From positions 62,001-126,000 of the forward strand of contig NZ_AVFK01000015.1 of assembly GCF_000936425.1 (NCBI RefSeq): a stretch of DNA of 64,000 bases. The letters are read 5' to 3'. The notes beneath the pieces are model-generated. The model saw only the letters and a program-made list of their open reading frames with translations, was not told the origin of the DNA and made no database searches. Position 1 is the stretch's first letter; every line of letters starts with the position of its first letter. Shown here one piece after another: positions 26,182 to 35,558 of the stretch. The stretch comes from Skermanella aerolata KACC 11604. Lineage in GTDB: Bacteria; Pseudomonadota; Alphaproteobacteria; Azospirillales; Azospirillaceae. Made by a program: the position numbers and the translations under genes.

Positions 26182-26203
26182 CCTATCATTGGGTTGAACG
26201 GAC

Positions 26204-27148
26204 ATGAGCCTCGCGGGCATCTCACTACGCGACCTTGAATACCTCGTCGCCGTCGCCGATCTGCGCCATTTCGGCAATGCCGCCGCGCAGTGCGGCGTCA
26301 GCCAGCCGGCGCTCAGCGGTCAGATCCGCAAGCTGGAAGACCGGCTGAGAACGCCCGTGTTCGAGCGGGCGGGCAAGAAGGTCCTGATGACGGCACGCGG
26401 CGACGCGCTGGTGGCGCAGGCTCGCCACGTCCTGACGGAGGCGCGCCGGCTGATGGAACTCGCCCGCGACCTGAACGAACCGCTGTCCGGCCGTCTCGGC
26501 CTCAGCGCCATCCAGACGCTCGGTCCTTACCTTTTTCCCCATGTGCTTCGTCCGCTGCGCGACTGCTTTCCCAAGCTGGACCTGACGCTGGGCGAAGGCC
26601 GCACCGACGAGTTGCTGGGCAGCTTGCGGGACGGGAGAATCGATGCCGCACTCGTGGCGCTGCCGGTCAAGGAACGCAGCCTGACCGTGGAACCGCTGTT
26701 CTTCGAACCCTTCGTGCTGGCCCATCCCGCCGGGCACCCGCTGGGCAATTCGTCCGCCATCACCATCGCCGACCTGCCGGCCGCCGACTTGATGCTGCTG
26801 GAGGAAGGCCACTGCCTGCGCGATCAGGCCCTTGCGCTGTGTGGCACAGGCGGTTCGACCGCCGGCCGCTCCCGTCATGCGACCAGCCTGGAGACGCTGC
26901 GCCATATGGTTGCCGCCGGAGCCGGCTATACCTTGATGCCCGCCCTGGCGGCGGGGGAGGGCGACACTCTGGGCGGGCTGATTGTCTATCGGCCGTTCAC
27001 ACCCGATCCGCCCGGTCGGATGATAGCGCTGTCATGGAGAAGCAGCGACCCTCGGACGGCGCAGTTCAGGCTGCTAGCCGATTGTCTGACCGATGCGGCC
27101 TTGAAGGCGCGCGCGCCAGGGCCGACGGGGCTCAGGCTGCCGTCGTAG
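26204..27148 (+). CDS. oxyR: OxyR, peroxide-sensing LysR-type regulator
   Basis: A 314-residue LysR-type regulator. The N-terminal helix-turn-helix is LRDLEYLVAVADLRHFGNAA followed by CGVSQPALSGQIRKLE. The redox pair is Cys204 and Cys213 in EGHCLRDQALALCG, nine residues apart as in E. coli OxyR (Cys199/Cys208), so peroxide sensing by disulfide formation is expected. It is divergent from the katA operon across a palindromic operator. The final 17 bases overlap the 3' end of the convergent DUF488 gene. Confidence 0.95.
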   Translation: MSLAGISLRDLEYLVAVADLRHFGNAAAQCGVSQPALSGQIRKLEDRLRTPVFERAGKKVLMTARGDALVAQARHVLTEARRLMELARDLNEPLSGRLGLSAIQTLGPYLFPHVLRPLRDCFPKLDLTLGEGRTDELLGSLRDGRIDAALVALPVKERSLTVEPLFFEPFVLAHPAGHPLGNSSAITIADLPAADLMLLEEGHCLRDQALALCGTGGSTAGRSRHATSLETLRHMVAAGAGYTLMPALAAGEGDTLGGLIVYRPFTPDPPGRMIALSWRSSDPRTAQFRLLADCLTDAALKARAPGPTGLRLPS

Positions 27149-27593
27149 GATGGATATGCTCGATGCCGAACCCGAAGCGCTTCGACAGGTCGTTCGCAAC
27201 TCGCTGACGGTGGCAGACATGGGGATCGGCCTCGAAGCAGAGCAGGGCGCTCCGCTTCCCGCGCGCGATCTCGACGGCGCGCAGCAGGTCGAACTCCGCC
27301 TCCGGCGTCGCCATACGCTGATCGACGATGCTCCAGAACAGGCGCATGTCGCCGCGCCGGGCGGCAAGCCTGCCTTCCTTCGGCGTACCCAGCCCCTTCA
27401 GATGAACGTACTCGATTCCGACCGCCTCCAGCGACGCCCGCAAAGTGCTTTTTGAAAAGCCGGCGCGCCGCGACAGCGGCAGGTCGCGGACATCCATCAG
27501 CACCTCGACGCCGGCATCCTTGAGGGCCGTGAGCACGGCGTCCGAGGATGCCCGTTCGTAGCCGATGGTCCAGATCTTGTGCGATTCCGCCAT
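27132..27593 (-). CDS. DUF488 family protein
   Basis: A 153-residue protein with the DUF488 hallmarks: the start [20 protein letters not shown], then [32 protein letters not shown], and the C-terminal [17 protein letters not shown] with conserved Cys and His. The reaction is unknown. The 3' end overlaps oxyR by 17 bases in convergent orientation. It is divergent from the pirin gene. Confidence 0.9.
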   Translation of the reverse strand: MAESHKIWTIGYERASSDAVLTALKDAGVEVLMDVRDLPLSRRAGFSKSTLRASLEAVGIEYVHLKGLGTPKEGRLAARRGDMRLFWSIVDQRMATPEAEFDLLRAVEIARGKRSALLCFEADPHVCHRQRVANDLSKRFGFGIEHIHPTTAA

Positions 27594-27701
27594 GAACTAC
27601 CTTCCGCCAGAAACTTCCCGCTCCGATCCATTCCCCATCCATGGTGTAATGTCGAGGAAAAGAACAGTCGGCTATTCAAGCCAACGGGAAAGGGGCAGGG
27701 C

Positions 27702-28568
27702 ATGACACTCGATACCATGATCGTGGCGCGCACCGGGGATATCGGCGGCTTCCAGGTCCGCAGGGCCTTGCCGTCGGTCAAGCGGCGCATGGTCGGTCCC
27801 TTCGTCTTCCTGGACCAGATGGGACCGGCGGAGTTCCTGATCGGCCACGGGCTTGATGTCCGTCCCCATCCGCATATCGGATTGGCGACCGTCACCTACC
27901 TGTTCGAGGGCGAGATCATGCACCGCGACAGCTTGGGCACGATACAGCCGATCCGTCCCGGCGCGGTCAATTGGATGACGGCGGGCAGCGGCATCTCCCA
28001 TTCCGAACGAACGGCTCCGGAACTCCGCGCCCAGGGCTTCAACCTGTTCGGCATCCAGGCCTGGGTCGCCTTGCCGGCAAAGTCGGAGGAAACGGCACCG
28101 GCCTTCGTCCACCATGCCGCCAGGACATTGCCGATCATCCAGGCGGAAGGCAAGACGGTCCGCGTCATCGCCGGCTCGCTTTTCGGGGAAGCCTCCCCGG
28201 TCGAAACTCCGACCGCGACCTTCTACGCCGACGCGGCTCTGGAAGCAGGCGCCCGGCTTCCCCTGCCGGCCGAGCACGAGGAACGCGCCGTCTACGTGGC
28301 GCAGGGGAAGATCGACATCGCCGGCGATACCTTCGAGGAAGGCCAGCTTCTCGTCTTCCGCCCGGGCGACGAGATCACCATAACGGCGCTGGAAACAGCC
28401 CGGGTCATGCTCCTGGGCGGCGAGCCGATGGACGGCCCGCGCCATATCTGGTGGAACTTCGTCTCAAGTTCTCAGGAGCGGATCGAGCAGGCCAAGGCCG
28501 ACTGGAAGGCCGGCCGCTTCGGCACGGTACCGGACGACGACGAGTTCATCCCCCTGCCGGAGCGGTGA
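27702..28568 (+). CDS. Pirin family protein
   Basis: A 288-residue bicupin. The pirin N-terminal signature [12 protein letters not shown] is followed by the metal-ligand set [16 protein letters not shown] and HRDSLG, and by [12 protein letters not shown]. Bacterial pirins bind iron and some have quercetin 2,3-dioxygenase activity, others regulate metabolic enzymes; which applies here is unknown. The start at 27702, behind AGGGGCAGGGC, gives the family N-terminus. It is convergent with the flagellin gene. Confidence 0.93.
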   Translation: MTLDTMIVARTGDIGGFQVRRALPSVKRRMVGPFVFLDQMGPAEFLIGHGLDVRPHPHIGLATVTYLFEGEIMHRDSLGTIQPIRPGAVNWMTAGSGISHSERTAPELRAQGFNLFGIQAWVALPAKSEETAPAFVHHAARTLPIIQAEGKTVRVIAGSLFGEASPVETPTATFYADAALEAGARLPLPAEHEERAVYVAQGKIDIAGDTFEEGQLLVFRPGDEITITALETARVMLLGGEPMDGPRHIWWNFVSSSQERIEQAKADWKAGRFGTVPDDDEFIPLPER

Positions 28569-28596
28569 CCCCGCTCTACGGCCGGAAGATCACCTC

Positions 28597-29424
28597 CTAC
28601 TGGAACAGGCTCAGCAGCGACTGCGGCGCCTGATTAGCGATCGACAGGGACTGCCCGGCGAGTTGCTGCCTGGCCTGTGCCGCCGACAGCGACGCCGCTT
28701 CCTTGGCTAAATCGGCATCGACGATCTCCCCAAGTCCGGCGTCGGTCGCATCCATGATCGAAGAGTTGCCCTTGATCGTGTTGTTCACGCTACGCGCGTT
28801 GGAGGCGAGACCGTTCATCGCCGACCCGACGCTGTCTTCCGCCTGGGAGAACGTCCCACCCGGCTGAAGCAGCGCCGCGGCGCCGGCGGCGGTCGAAACA
28901 TCAGCACCCGACAGCACGCTGGCGACGGAGCTTTCCAGGTCCTGCGCCTGGACCGTCACGCTCCCGCCGCTGCCATTGGATGCGATGTTCTGGTTCTGCG
29001 CACCCTGCTGGAGCAGGTTGACGCCGTTGTACTTGGCGTCTTTGACGAAGGCGCCGATGTCCTTGACCTGATTGTTGTACTGCGCCTGATAATTCGCCCG
29101 GTCACGCTCGCTGAGTGACGAGTCCGACAGCTTGACCAGCGTCGCCTTGACGTCCGACATGGACGACGAGATGAACTGCGATGCCTTCATCGCGACATCG
29201 ATCATGCCCTTGCCGACGGCCAGTCGCTCGTTAGCGGCGCCGAGGACGGCCGTGTCACCGCGCAGCTTTTCAGCCACGGCGAAGGCGGCGCCGTTGTCAT
29301 AGGCGTCCGCGACCTTCTTGCCGGTCCCAATACGCTTTTGAGCGGAGTTAACCGCGTTCTGCGCCAATCCAAAGCTGTTGATGGACGAATAGGAACCGGT
29401 GTTGGTGTTGACTGAACTGATCAT
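28597..29424 (-). CDS. Flagellin
   Basis: A 275-residue short flagellin, with both conserved ends: N-terminal helices (QNAVNSAQKRIGTGKKVADA, FAVAEKLRGD) and the C-terminal coiled coil (ADLAKEAASLSAAQARQQLA, ending SLLSLFQ). The variable D2/D3 region is almost absent, so the filament surface is simple. Exported by the flagellar type III system, not by a signal peptide. No other flagellar gene is nearby; alphaproteobacteria often keep extra flagellin genes apart from the main cluster. Confidence 0.93.
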   Translation of the reverse strand: MISSVNTNTGSYSSINSFGLAQNAVNSAQKRIGTGKKVADAYDNGAAFAVAEKLRGDTAVLGAANERLAVGKGMIDVAMKASQFISSSMSDVKATLVKLSDSSLSERDRANYQAQYNNQVKDIGAFVKDAKYNGVNLLQQGAQNQNIASNGSGGSVTVQAQDLESSVASVLSGADVSTAAGAAALLQPGGTFSQAEDSVGSAMNGLASNARSVNNTIKGNSSIMDATDAGLGEIVDADLAKEAASLSAAQARQQLAGQSLSIANQAPQSLLSLFQ

Positions 29425-29686
29425 GGCGTCACCTCGTCCCTGATCTTATACCCCTTTATTGCGGGCCTTACAAGCTCGCTGGGGCCTAGCCGGCGGCTGG
29501 CCTCGCTGCAAGCGAAGTTCGCGACAATACGCCGCACGCGTGTCTTGACGGGACGGAACGGTCGGTGTTTTGATTGGCTGTCTAACAAAAGACGGAAGCC
29601 GAGGAGCAGATAGCTCCCGGCCAAGAATCAAGAACCAGCTCTCAAGAATAGCCCAAAAAGGGTCGCATCCATCAGGGAGGAAGCAC

Positions 29687-30652
29687 ATGAAAAGTCTGTT
29701 GGCCGCTACCGGCCTTGCACTGGCGCTTGCCTTTACCCACACCCCCGCACAGGCGCAGAGCCGCCCGACGATCCCGATCATCGTCAAGGATACGACCTCC
29801 TTCTACTGGCAGATCGTGCTGGCCGGCGCGCGTCAGGCCGGCAAGGACCTCAACGTCAACGTCCAGGAACTGGGCGCCCAATCGGAAGCCGACATCAACG
29901 GCCAGATCGGCATCCTTGAGAACGCCGTGTCCGGGAAGCCGGCCGCCGTGGTGATCTCGCCGACCCAGTTCGCGGCCCTCGGGCCGGCGATCACGGAATC
30001 GGCGAAGCAGGTCAAGATCATCGGCATCGACAGCGCCGCCGACAGCAAGTCCTTCACCTCCTTCCTGACCACCGACAACGTTCAGGGCGGCCGGGCCGCC
30101 GCCGACGCGCTGGCAGCCGCCATCACCCAGCAATACGGCGCCGCCGAGGGCGACATCGCGCTGATCACGTCGCTGCCGGGCGTCGGATCGCTCGACCAGC
30201 GCGCCAAGGGCTTCAAGGAGCAGCTGGCCGCCAAGTATCCCAAGCTGAAGCTGATCGCCGACCGGGTGGCCGACGGCCAGCCGACCACCGGCCTCAACAT
30301 CATGACCGACCTGATCACCGCCAGCCCCAACCTGCGCGGCGTCTTCGCCAGCAACCTGATCATGGCCCAGGGCGCCGGCCAGGCCATTGCCGAGAACGAC
30401 CTTGGCGAAAAGATCAAGCTGATCGGTTTCGACAACGACGAACGACTGGTCAGCTTCCTCAACGAAGGCGTGATCGCGGCGTTGGTGGTCCAGGACCCGT
30501 ACCGCATGGGCTATGACGGCGTAAAGACCGCCCTGGCCGCATCCAAGGGCGAACCCGTCCCGGCGGAGGTCGATACCGGCGTCAACGTCATCACCAAGGC
30601 CAACATGAACGAAAAGCGGTCGCAGGAGCTCCTCAACCCGAAGGTCAACTGA
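29687..30652 (+). CDS. Sugar ABC transporter substrate-binding protein (RbsB-like)
   Basis: A 321-residue periplasmic binding protein with a Sec signal (LLAATGLALALAFTHTPAQA, cut before QSRP). The type I fold start IPIIVKDTTSFYWQIVLAGA and later GFDNDERLVSFLNEG are of the ribose/galactose binding class. Start at 29687 follows GGGAGGAAGCAC. An ATPase and a permease follow in the same direction, forming a complete importer. A candidate -35 (TTGACG at 29545) lies in the upstream gap. The sugar is not deducible. Confidence 0.92.
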   Translation: MKSLLAATGLALALAFTHTPAQAQSRPTIPIIVKDTTSFYWQIVLAGARQAGKDLNVNVQELGAQSEADINGQIGILENAVSGKPAAVVISPTQFAALGPAITESAKQVKIIGIDSAADSKSFTSFLTTDNVQGGRAAADALAAAITQQYGAAEGDIALITSLPGVGSLDQRAKGFKEQLAAKYPKLKLIADRVADGQPTTGLNIMTDLITASPNLRGVFASNLIMAQGAGQAIAENDLGEKIKLIGFDNDERLVSFLNEGVIAALVVQDPYRMGYDGVKTALAASKGEPVPAEVDTGVNVITKANMNEKRSQELLNPKVN

Positions 30653-30668
30653 CCATGGCTGGGGTGAA

Positions 30669-32192
30669 GTGACCGGGCCGTTCGCCACCGCCAGGGTCGA
30701 GGCGCCCGAACCGGGCGTCGCGACCCTGGAACTGCGCAAGCTCGACAAGAAGTTTGCCGGCACCCACGCGCTGAAGGCGGTCAGCCTCAGCTTCATGCCG
30801 GGGGAGGTCCACGCCATCGTCGGCGAGAACGGGGCCGGCAAATCGACGCTGATCAAGCTGCTGACGGGGGTCTATCCCAAGACCTCCGGCTCCATCCTGT
30901 GGCAGGGCAGGGAGGTCGAGTTCTCCGGCCCCCAGGACGCCCTGGTGCTCGGCATCAACGCCGTCCACCAGGAAGTCGTGCTGTGTCCTCACCTGACGGT
31001 GGCGGCCAACATCTTCCTGGGCGACGAGACCACCCGCTTCGGCCTGCTGCGCAAGCGGGAAATGACCAGGCGCGCCCAGGCGATCCTCGACGAGCTGGGC
31101 TTCCACCTGCCGGCCGACGCGATGCTGAGCGACCTGACCATTGGTCAGCAGCAGTTGGTCGCGACCGCCCGCGCTGCCAGCCGGGGCACCCGGTTCCTGG
31201 TGTTCGACGAGCCGACCGGCTACTTGACCCGCGCCGAGACCGACCAGCTCTTCGCGCTGATCCGGCGCCTGCACGGCCAGGGCGTCACGATCATCTATAT
31301 TAGCCACCGGATGGAGGAGATCTTCCAGATCGCCGACCGCGTCTCGGTGCTGCGCGACGGCCAGCTGATCGGGACCCATGTCGTGGCCGAAACCAACGAA
31401 CGGGACCTGATCCGCGAGATGGTCAACCGCCCGCTCGATCAGGTCCACCACAAGGAAGTGATCCCGCTCGGCGATACGCTCCTGGAAGTCCGGAACATGA
31501 GCGGGCCGGGGTTCGAGGACGTCTCGCTGACTGTCAGGCGCGGCGAGATCGTTGGGCTCTACGGGCTGATCGGTGCGGGCCGGAGCGAGTTCGTCCAGTG
31601 CCTGTTCGGCCGGACGCGCAAGACAGCGGGCGACGTCAAGCTCAAGGGCAAGGCGGTGGAGTTCCGCCGCGAAGCCGACGCGATCGACAGCGGCATCGTG
31701 CTGCTGCCGGAAAGCCGACGCGACCAGGGGCTTTGCCTCAACCTTCCCGTCGGCTTCAACCTCAACCTGCCGGTCTTCCACAAGATCAGCACCGGCGGGC
31801 TGATCCGGTCGGGCGAGGAGAAGACGCGGTCGGACAAGCAGATGCGTGACCTGCGGATCGTCGCCGCGTCGCGCAACGTCGATGCCCTGACGCTGTCCGG
31901 CGGCAACCAGCAGAAGATCGTCATCGGCAAATGGCTGAACCACGGCGCCGACCTCTTCATCTTCGACGAGCCGACGGTCGGCGTCGATGTCGGGACCAAG
32001 GCGGAGATCTACAAGCTGATGGCGATCCTGCTCCGAAACGGCGCCGGCATCATCCTGATCTCGTCCTACCTGCCGGAAGTCTACGACCTCGGCGACACCC
32101 TGCACGTCTTCCGCAAGGGACGGCTGGCGGCGACTTTCGGCCACCGCAAGGTCGATCACGAAACCATCCTGGCCGAAGCGATCGGCACCTGA
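30669..32192 (+). CDS. Sugar ABC transporter ATP-binding protein, two-domain
   Basis: A 507-residue fused ATPase of the RbsA/XylG class. Domain 1 has Walker A GENGAGKST, a signature with unusual LTIGQQQLVATARA, and DEPTGYLT. Domain 2 has the degenerate P-loop GLIGAGRSE typical of this class, and LSGGNQQKIVIGKWL with DEPTVGVDVGTK. The start appears to be GTG at 30669; just before it an ATG at 30655 opens a five-codon frame that ends at the GTG, so translation may be re-initiated. It energises uptake with the permease downstream. Confidence 0.93.
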   Translation: MTGPFATARVEAPEPGVATLELRKLDKKFAGTHALKAVSLSFMPGEVHAIVGENGAGKSTLIKLLTGVYPKTSGSILWQGREVEFSGPQDALVLGINAVHQEVVLCPHLTVAANIFLGDETTRFGLLRKREMTRRAQAILDELGFHLPADAMLSDLTIGQQQLVATARAASRGTRFLVFDEPTGYLTRAETDQLFALIRRLHGQGVTIIYISHRMEEIFQIADRVSVLRDGQLIGTHVVAETNERDLIREMVNRPLDQVHHKEVIPLGDTLLEVRNMSGPGFEDVSLTVRRGEIVGLYGLIGAGRSEFVQCLFGRTRKTAGDVKLKGKAVEFRREADAIDSGIVLLPESRRDQGLCLNLPVGFNLNLPVFHKISTGGLIRSGEEKTRSDKQMRDLRIVAASRNVDALTLSGGNQQKIVIGKWLNHGADLFIFDEPTVGVDVGTKAEIYKLMAILLRNGAGIILISSYLPEVYDLGDTLHVFRKGRLAATFGHRKVDHETILAEAIGT

Positions 32193-32247
32193 ATATCAAA
32201 CAACCATAAGCGGCAACGAACAAGAAAACCGGGGAGAATCGATCAGG

Positions 32248-33219
32248 ATGGCTGACATGGCAGTCGCGGCAAAGCCACGCGGGCGTCTCCGCTTCGCGTT
32301 CCTCCTCAACCTGACACTGCTGGGGCTGCTTCTGCTGATGTGGCTGGTGCTGTCCGTCACGACCGACAGCTTCATGACCACCAACAACATCGTCAACCTG
32401 CTGCGTCAGGCGTCGCTCTGGGCGGTCATCGCGATCGGCCAGACCTTCGTCATCATCACCGGCGGCATCGACCTGTCCGTCGGCGCCGTGGTCGGCTTGT
32501 CGAGTACCGTGGTGGCGTTGCTGCTGAAGGCCGACTTTCCGATCTGGGCCGCCGTCGGCCTGACACTGATGCTTGGCCCCGTCATCGGCGCCTTCCACGC
32601 CTTCGGCATCCTGAAGCTGGGCCTGCCGCCCTTCATCATGACGCTGGCCACGCTGACGGCCTTCAGGGGGATCGGCCTGCTGATGACCAACGGCGCCACC
32701 ATCAGCGGCTTCCCGCCGGAGTTTACCGGCTTCTCCCGCCTGTCGTTCCTGGGGATTCCGTCGCTGTTCTGGGTCGTGATCCTGGTGGCGATACCCAGTT
32801 ACATCCTGCTGCACCATAGCCGCTGGGGCCGGTACATCTACGCGGTCGGCAGCAACAGCGAAGCGGCGCGGCTCAGCGGCGTCCATATCGCCCGCACGAT
32901 CTATCTCGCCTACATCCTGTCGGCGACGCTCGCCTGCCTTGCCGGAATCCTGACCGCCAGCCGCATCGCTATCGGCGTCGCAACCACGGGAGAGGGCTGG
33001 GAGCTTCAGTCGATCGCGTCTTCGGTGATCGGCGGCACCAGCCTGTTCGGCGCCGTCGGCAGCATCACCGGTCCGCTGCTGGGATCGATGCTGCTGACCA
33101 CCATCAACAACGGCGCCAACCTGCTGAACGTCAACCCGTTCTGGCAGCGGATCATCACCGGTTTCCTGATCATCGCGATCGTGTTCTTCGACCAGCTCCG
33201 CCGGCGCCGCAAGGGATAG
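32248..33219 (+). CDS. Sugar ABC transporter permease (RbsC-like)
   Basis: A 323-residue inner-membrane protein with about 8-9 spans. The BPD-transp-2 motifs are present: GQTFVIITGGIDLSVGAVVG, ILKLGLPPFIMTLATL, and VGSNSEAARLSGVH, near the EAA-type loop for ATPase contact. The start lies 55 bases after the ATPase stop. It forms the channel of the importer with the two genes upstream. Confidence 0.94.
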   Translation: MADMAVAAKPRGRLRFAFLLNLTLLGLLLLMWLVLSVTTDSFMTTNNIVNLLRQASLWAVIAIGQTFVIITGGIDLSVGAVVGLSSTVVALLLKADFPIWAAVGLTLMLGPVIGAFHAFGILKLGLPPFIMTLATLTAFRGIGLLMTNGATISGFPPEFTGFSRLSFLGIPSLFWVVILVAIPSYILLHHSRWGRYIYAVGSNSEAARLSGVHIARTIYLAYILSATLACLAGILTASRIAIGVATTGEGWELQSIASSVIGGTSLFGAVGSITGPLLGSMLLTTINNGANLLNVNPFWQRIITGFLIIAIVFFDQLRRRRKG

Positions 33220-33262
33220 TGTAGCGGCGTCTTATCCCAGGGGCCGGAAGACCATGGCCTGC

Positions 33263-33321
33263 TGTTGGGCCACGGCCCAACCTACGAAGCAGGAGACTGT
33301 AGGTTGGGCCGTGGCCCAACA
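33263..33321. repeat. REP/BIME-like pair of inverted palindromes
   Basis: A 23-bp perfect inverted repeat (33263-33285 with 33299-33321) around a 13-base loop. Each arm is itself near-palindromic (TTGGGCC, two bases, GGCCCAA) and ends in the box GTAGGTTGGGC. Its place between convergent genes (sugar permease and aldo/keto reductase) and two-faced structure are those of intergenic REP doublets. It can also serve as terminator. Confidence 0.7.
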
Positions 33322-33366
33322 CTTGCCGACCGCCGGTCATACGCTTCGACCCCTGATTTTTCCGCC

Positions 33367-34395
33367 CTATTGCCGCGACGAAGACGCCCGCCAGAGGTCG
33401 ATCCCGCCGTCACCGGCGTGGCGGTCGATCTCCGACAGTTCCTCTGCGGACAGGGCAGGCCCCGCCAGCGCGTCCAGGCTGTCGTCCAACTGCTCGACGG
33501 TCCGGGCGCCGATCAGCGCCGACGTGATGCGCGGGTCGCGCAACACCCAGAGCAACGCCATCTGGGCAAGGCTCTGGTTTCGCCGCCGCGCGACCTCGTT
33601 CAGCTCGCGGATGCGGGCGATGTTGTCCTCCGTCAGGAAACCCTGCTTCAGCGGACCGCCGCGCGTCGCCCTTGAGCCTTCCGGGATGCCGTTCAGGTAT
33701 TTCGACGTCAGCATTCCCTGGGCCAAGGCCGAGAAGGCGATGCAGCCGATGCCCAGCTCTTCCAGCGTGGACAGCAGACCGTCCTCGATCCAGCGGTTCA
33801 GCATCGAATAGGACGGCTGATGGATCAGGCACGGCGTGCCGAGCGAGTTCAGGATCGCGACCGCCTGCCGGGTCTTCTCTGGCGAGTAGGAGGAGATGCC
33901 GACATACAGCGCCTTGCCCTGCCGGACGACCTGATCCAGCGCACCCATGGTCTCTTCCAGCGGAGTATCCGGATCGACCCGGTGCGAATAGAAGATATCG
34001 ACGTAGTCGAGCCCCATGCGCTTCAGGCTCTGGTCGAGGCTGGATACCAGATACTTCCGTGAACCCCAGCTGCCGTAGGGACCGGGCCACATGTCGTAAC
34101 CGGCCTTGGTCGATATCACCAGCTCGTCACGGTATGGCTTGAAGTCGGCGGCCATGTACCGGCCGAAGTTCTCTTCCGCCGAGCCGGGCGGCGGGCCGTA
34201 GTTGTTGGCTAGGTCGAAATGGGTGACGCCGCGGTCGAAAGCCCGCCGCAGGACGGCGCGGCCGGTTTCGAACACGTCGCCGCCCCCGAAGTTCTGCCAC
34301 AGCCCAAGCGAGATCGCGGGCAACTTAAGGCCGCTTCGGCCGCAGCGGCGATAGTCCAGCCGTTCGTAACGGTCGGCGGCTGCATCGTAAGGCAT
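33367..34395 (-). CDS. Aldo/keto reductase, MgrA/YghZ-like
   Basis: A 342-residue NADPH-dependent reductase. The tetrad is seen in FDLANNYGPPPGSAEENFGR (Asp, Tyr), STKAGYDMWPGPYG (Lys) and YSHRVDPDTPLEE (His). The GPPPGSAEE and MWPGPYGSWGSRKYL segments are those of the L-glyceraldehyde 3-phosphate reductase type, which also takes methylglyoxal. Start at 34395 gives the family N-terminus. It is downstream of a small lipoprotein gene. Confidence 0.92.
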   Translation of the reverse strand: MPYDAAADRYERLDYRRCGRSGLKLPAISLGLWQNFGGGDVFETGRAVLRRAFDRGVTHFDLANNYGPPPGSAEENFGRYMAADFKPYRDELVISTKAGYDMWPGPYGSWGSRKYLVSSLDQSLKRMGLDYVDIFYSHRVDPDTPLEETMGALDQVVRQGKALYVGISSYSPEKTRQAVAILNSLGTPCLIHQPSYSMLNRWIEDGLLSTLEELGIGCIAFSALAQGMLTSKYLNGIPEGSRATRGGPLKQGFLTEDNIARIRELNEVARRRNQSLAQMALLWVLRDPRITSALIGARTVEQLDDSLDALAGPALSAEELSEIDRHAGDGGIDLWRASSSRQ

Positions 34396-34470
34396 ATCGG
34401 GATATCTCCAGTCAAAGACCGGAAACGCTCGAACCCTTCGTGATGTTGCGGCCCCGACGTTGCGGCGCAA

Positions 34471-34647
34471 TCAGTCGAGCAGACCGCCAAGGATGCCGCC
34501 GCCGACGCCTCCGATGACAGCTCCGCGCTTGCCGTCCACGGCATATCCGCCCGCAGCGCCCGCACCCGTCCCAAGAACTTGTCCGGTCGAACACGCTCCA
34601 AGCATGATCAAAGAAAGGACTGCGCCGATCGAGAATCTAGATTTCAT
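34471..34647 (-). CDS. Tiny glycine-zipper lipoprotein
   Basis: A 58-residue protein on the minus strand, with start at 34647 behind the strong site GAAGGAGATATCATC. The signal peptide ends in the lipobox LGAC, so Cys19 would be lipidated. The rest is Gly- and Ala-rich (GTGAGAAGGYAVDGKRGAVI), a glycine-zipper as in osmotically inducible outer-membrane lipoproteins. Its role is unknown. It sits 75 bases upstream of the aldo/keto reductase start on the same strand, and may be co-transcribed with it. Confidence 0.8.
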   Translation of the reverse strand: MKSRFSIGAVLSLIMLGACSTGQVLGTGAGAAGGYAVDGKRGAVIGGVGGGILGGLLD

Positions 34648-34747
34648 GATGATATCTCCTTCCCTTCAGTAAACAGGCAAGAAGGATATTTATTCCATGA
34701 GGTCGAATGCTTAGTTCTTTGACTGCCTAGCGCTACCGGTAATTGCC

Positions 34748-35500
34748 TTATCCAGTGCTATTATATCCAGTTCTTAACAGCAACGGCCATCGGATGGCTC
34801 GGAGCTGGCTTTCATCCGGCCATAGTGCAGCGATAGCGGCGGCAAACGCAGGCAGGGGATCGAGCCCTTGCTTCTCCGCCGCCTTCACCGCCGACCATGT
34901 CGCGATATAGCCCAGGAACTGCGCCCGGTTCCACTGCGCCGTCATGTCGATCGGCGGAGGCGTCTGCTCGCGGAATGGGAAGTCGATTTCCTGATAGCCG
35001 CCATCAACAAGCCGCCGCTCGGGCGGCCAGAACCGCCCCACCCCGTCGGTGTAGAAGTTGTCGACAACAGCATCCAGATCGGCGTCGATCCGCAGCAATC
35101 CGTATCCGACCAATGCTGCCAGCCCGCCCGGCTTCAGCACCCGCGCGACCTCCGCCCAATAGCGCGGCAGGTCGAACCAGTGCGCCGCCTGCGCCGCGAC
35201 CACCAGGTCGCAGCTTGCCTCGGCCAGCCCGCTGACCTCCGCCGGAGCAACCCTGTATGTCACCTTGGAATGCGGCACCGCCTGCGCGATCTGCGCGGCG
35301 CTGGCATCGGTCGCTTCGACACGGTCGAACGGCTTGGCGAGCAGCACCGACAGCTGCCCCGAACCGCACCCGCAGTCGAGCGCCAGTTCTCGCGCCGGTG
35401 AAAGCTCGGCCAACGCCTCCGCCAGATCCGGAGGATAGCTCGGGCGGCAGTCGGCGTAGAGCGCCGCGTGCCCCGAGAAATGATCTTTGAAGCCTGTCAT
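34748..35500 (-). CDS. Class I SAM-dependent methyltransferase
   Basis: A 250-residue methyltransferase. Motif I is LALDCGCGSGQLSVLLA, motif II VEATDASAAQIAQA, and the post-motif region VVAAQAAHWFDLPRYWAE with VLKPGGLAAL fits the UbiE/TAM-like subfamily. The N-terminal DHFSGHAALYADCRPSYPP is typical of small-molecule methyltransferases. Substrate unknown. It lies 58 bases downstream of dadA on the same strand. Confidence 0.9.
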   Translation of the reverse strand: MTGFKDHFSGHAALYADCRPSYPPDLAEALAELSPARELALDCGCGSGQLSVLLAKPFDRVEATDASAAQIAQAVPHSKVTYRVAPAEVSGLAEASCDLVVAAQAAHWFDLPRYWAEVARVLKPGGLAALVGYGLLRIDADLDAVVDNFYTDGVGRFWPPERRLVDGGYQEIDFPFREQTPPPIDMTAQWNRAQFLGYIATWSAVKAAEKQGLDPLPAFAAAIAALWPDESQLRAIRWPLLLRTGYNSTG

Positions 35501-35558
35501 TCCCGGAGGCTAGCAGGAACCCCGCACCGGCGTGAATAGGGCGTTATGGCTCAGCCGC

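Noticed and set aside
29425-29686. Candidate sigma-70 promoter (TTGACG at 29545) for the sugar ABC operon
   Set aside because: The -35 is good but the hexamer 17 bases later (TTTTGA) is a poor -10; not strong enough to list as a feature.
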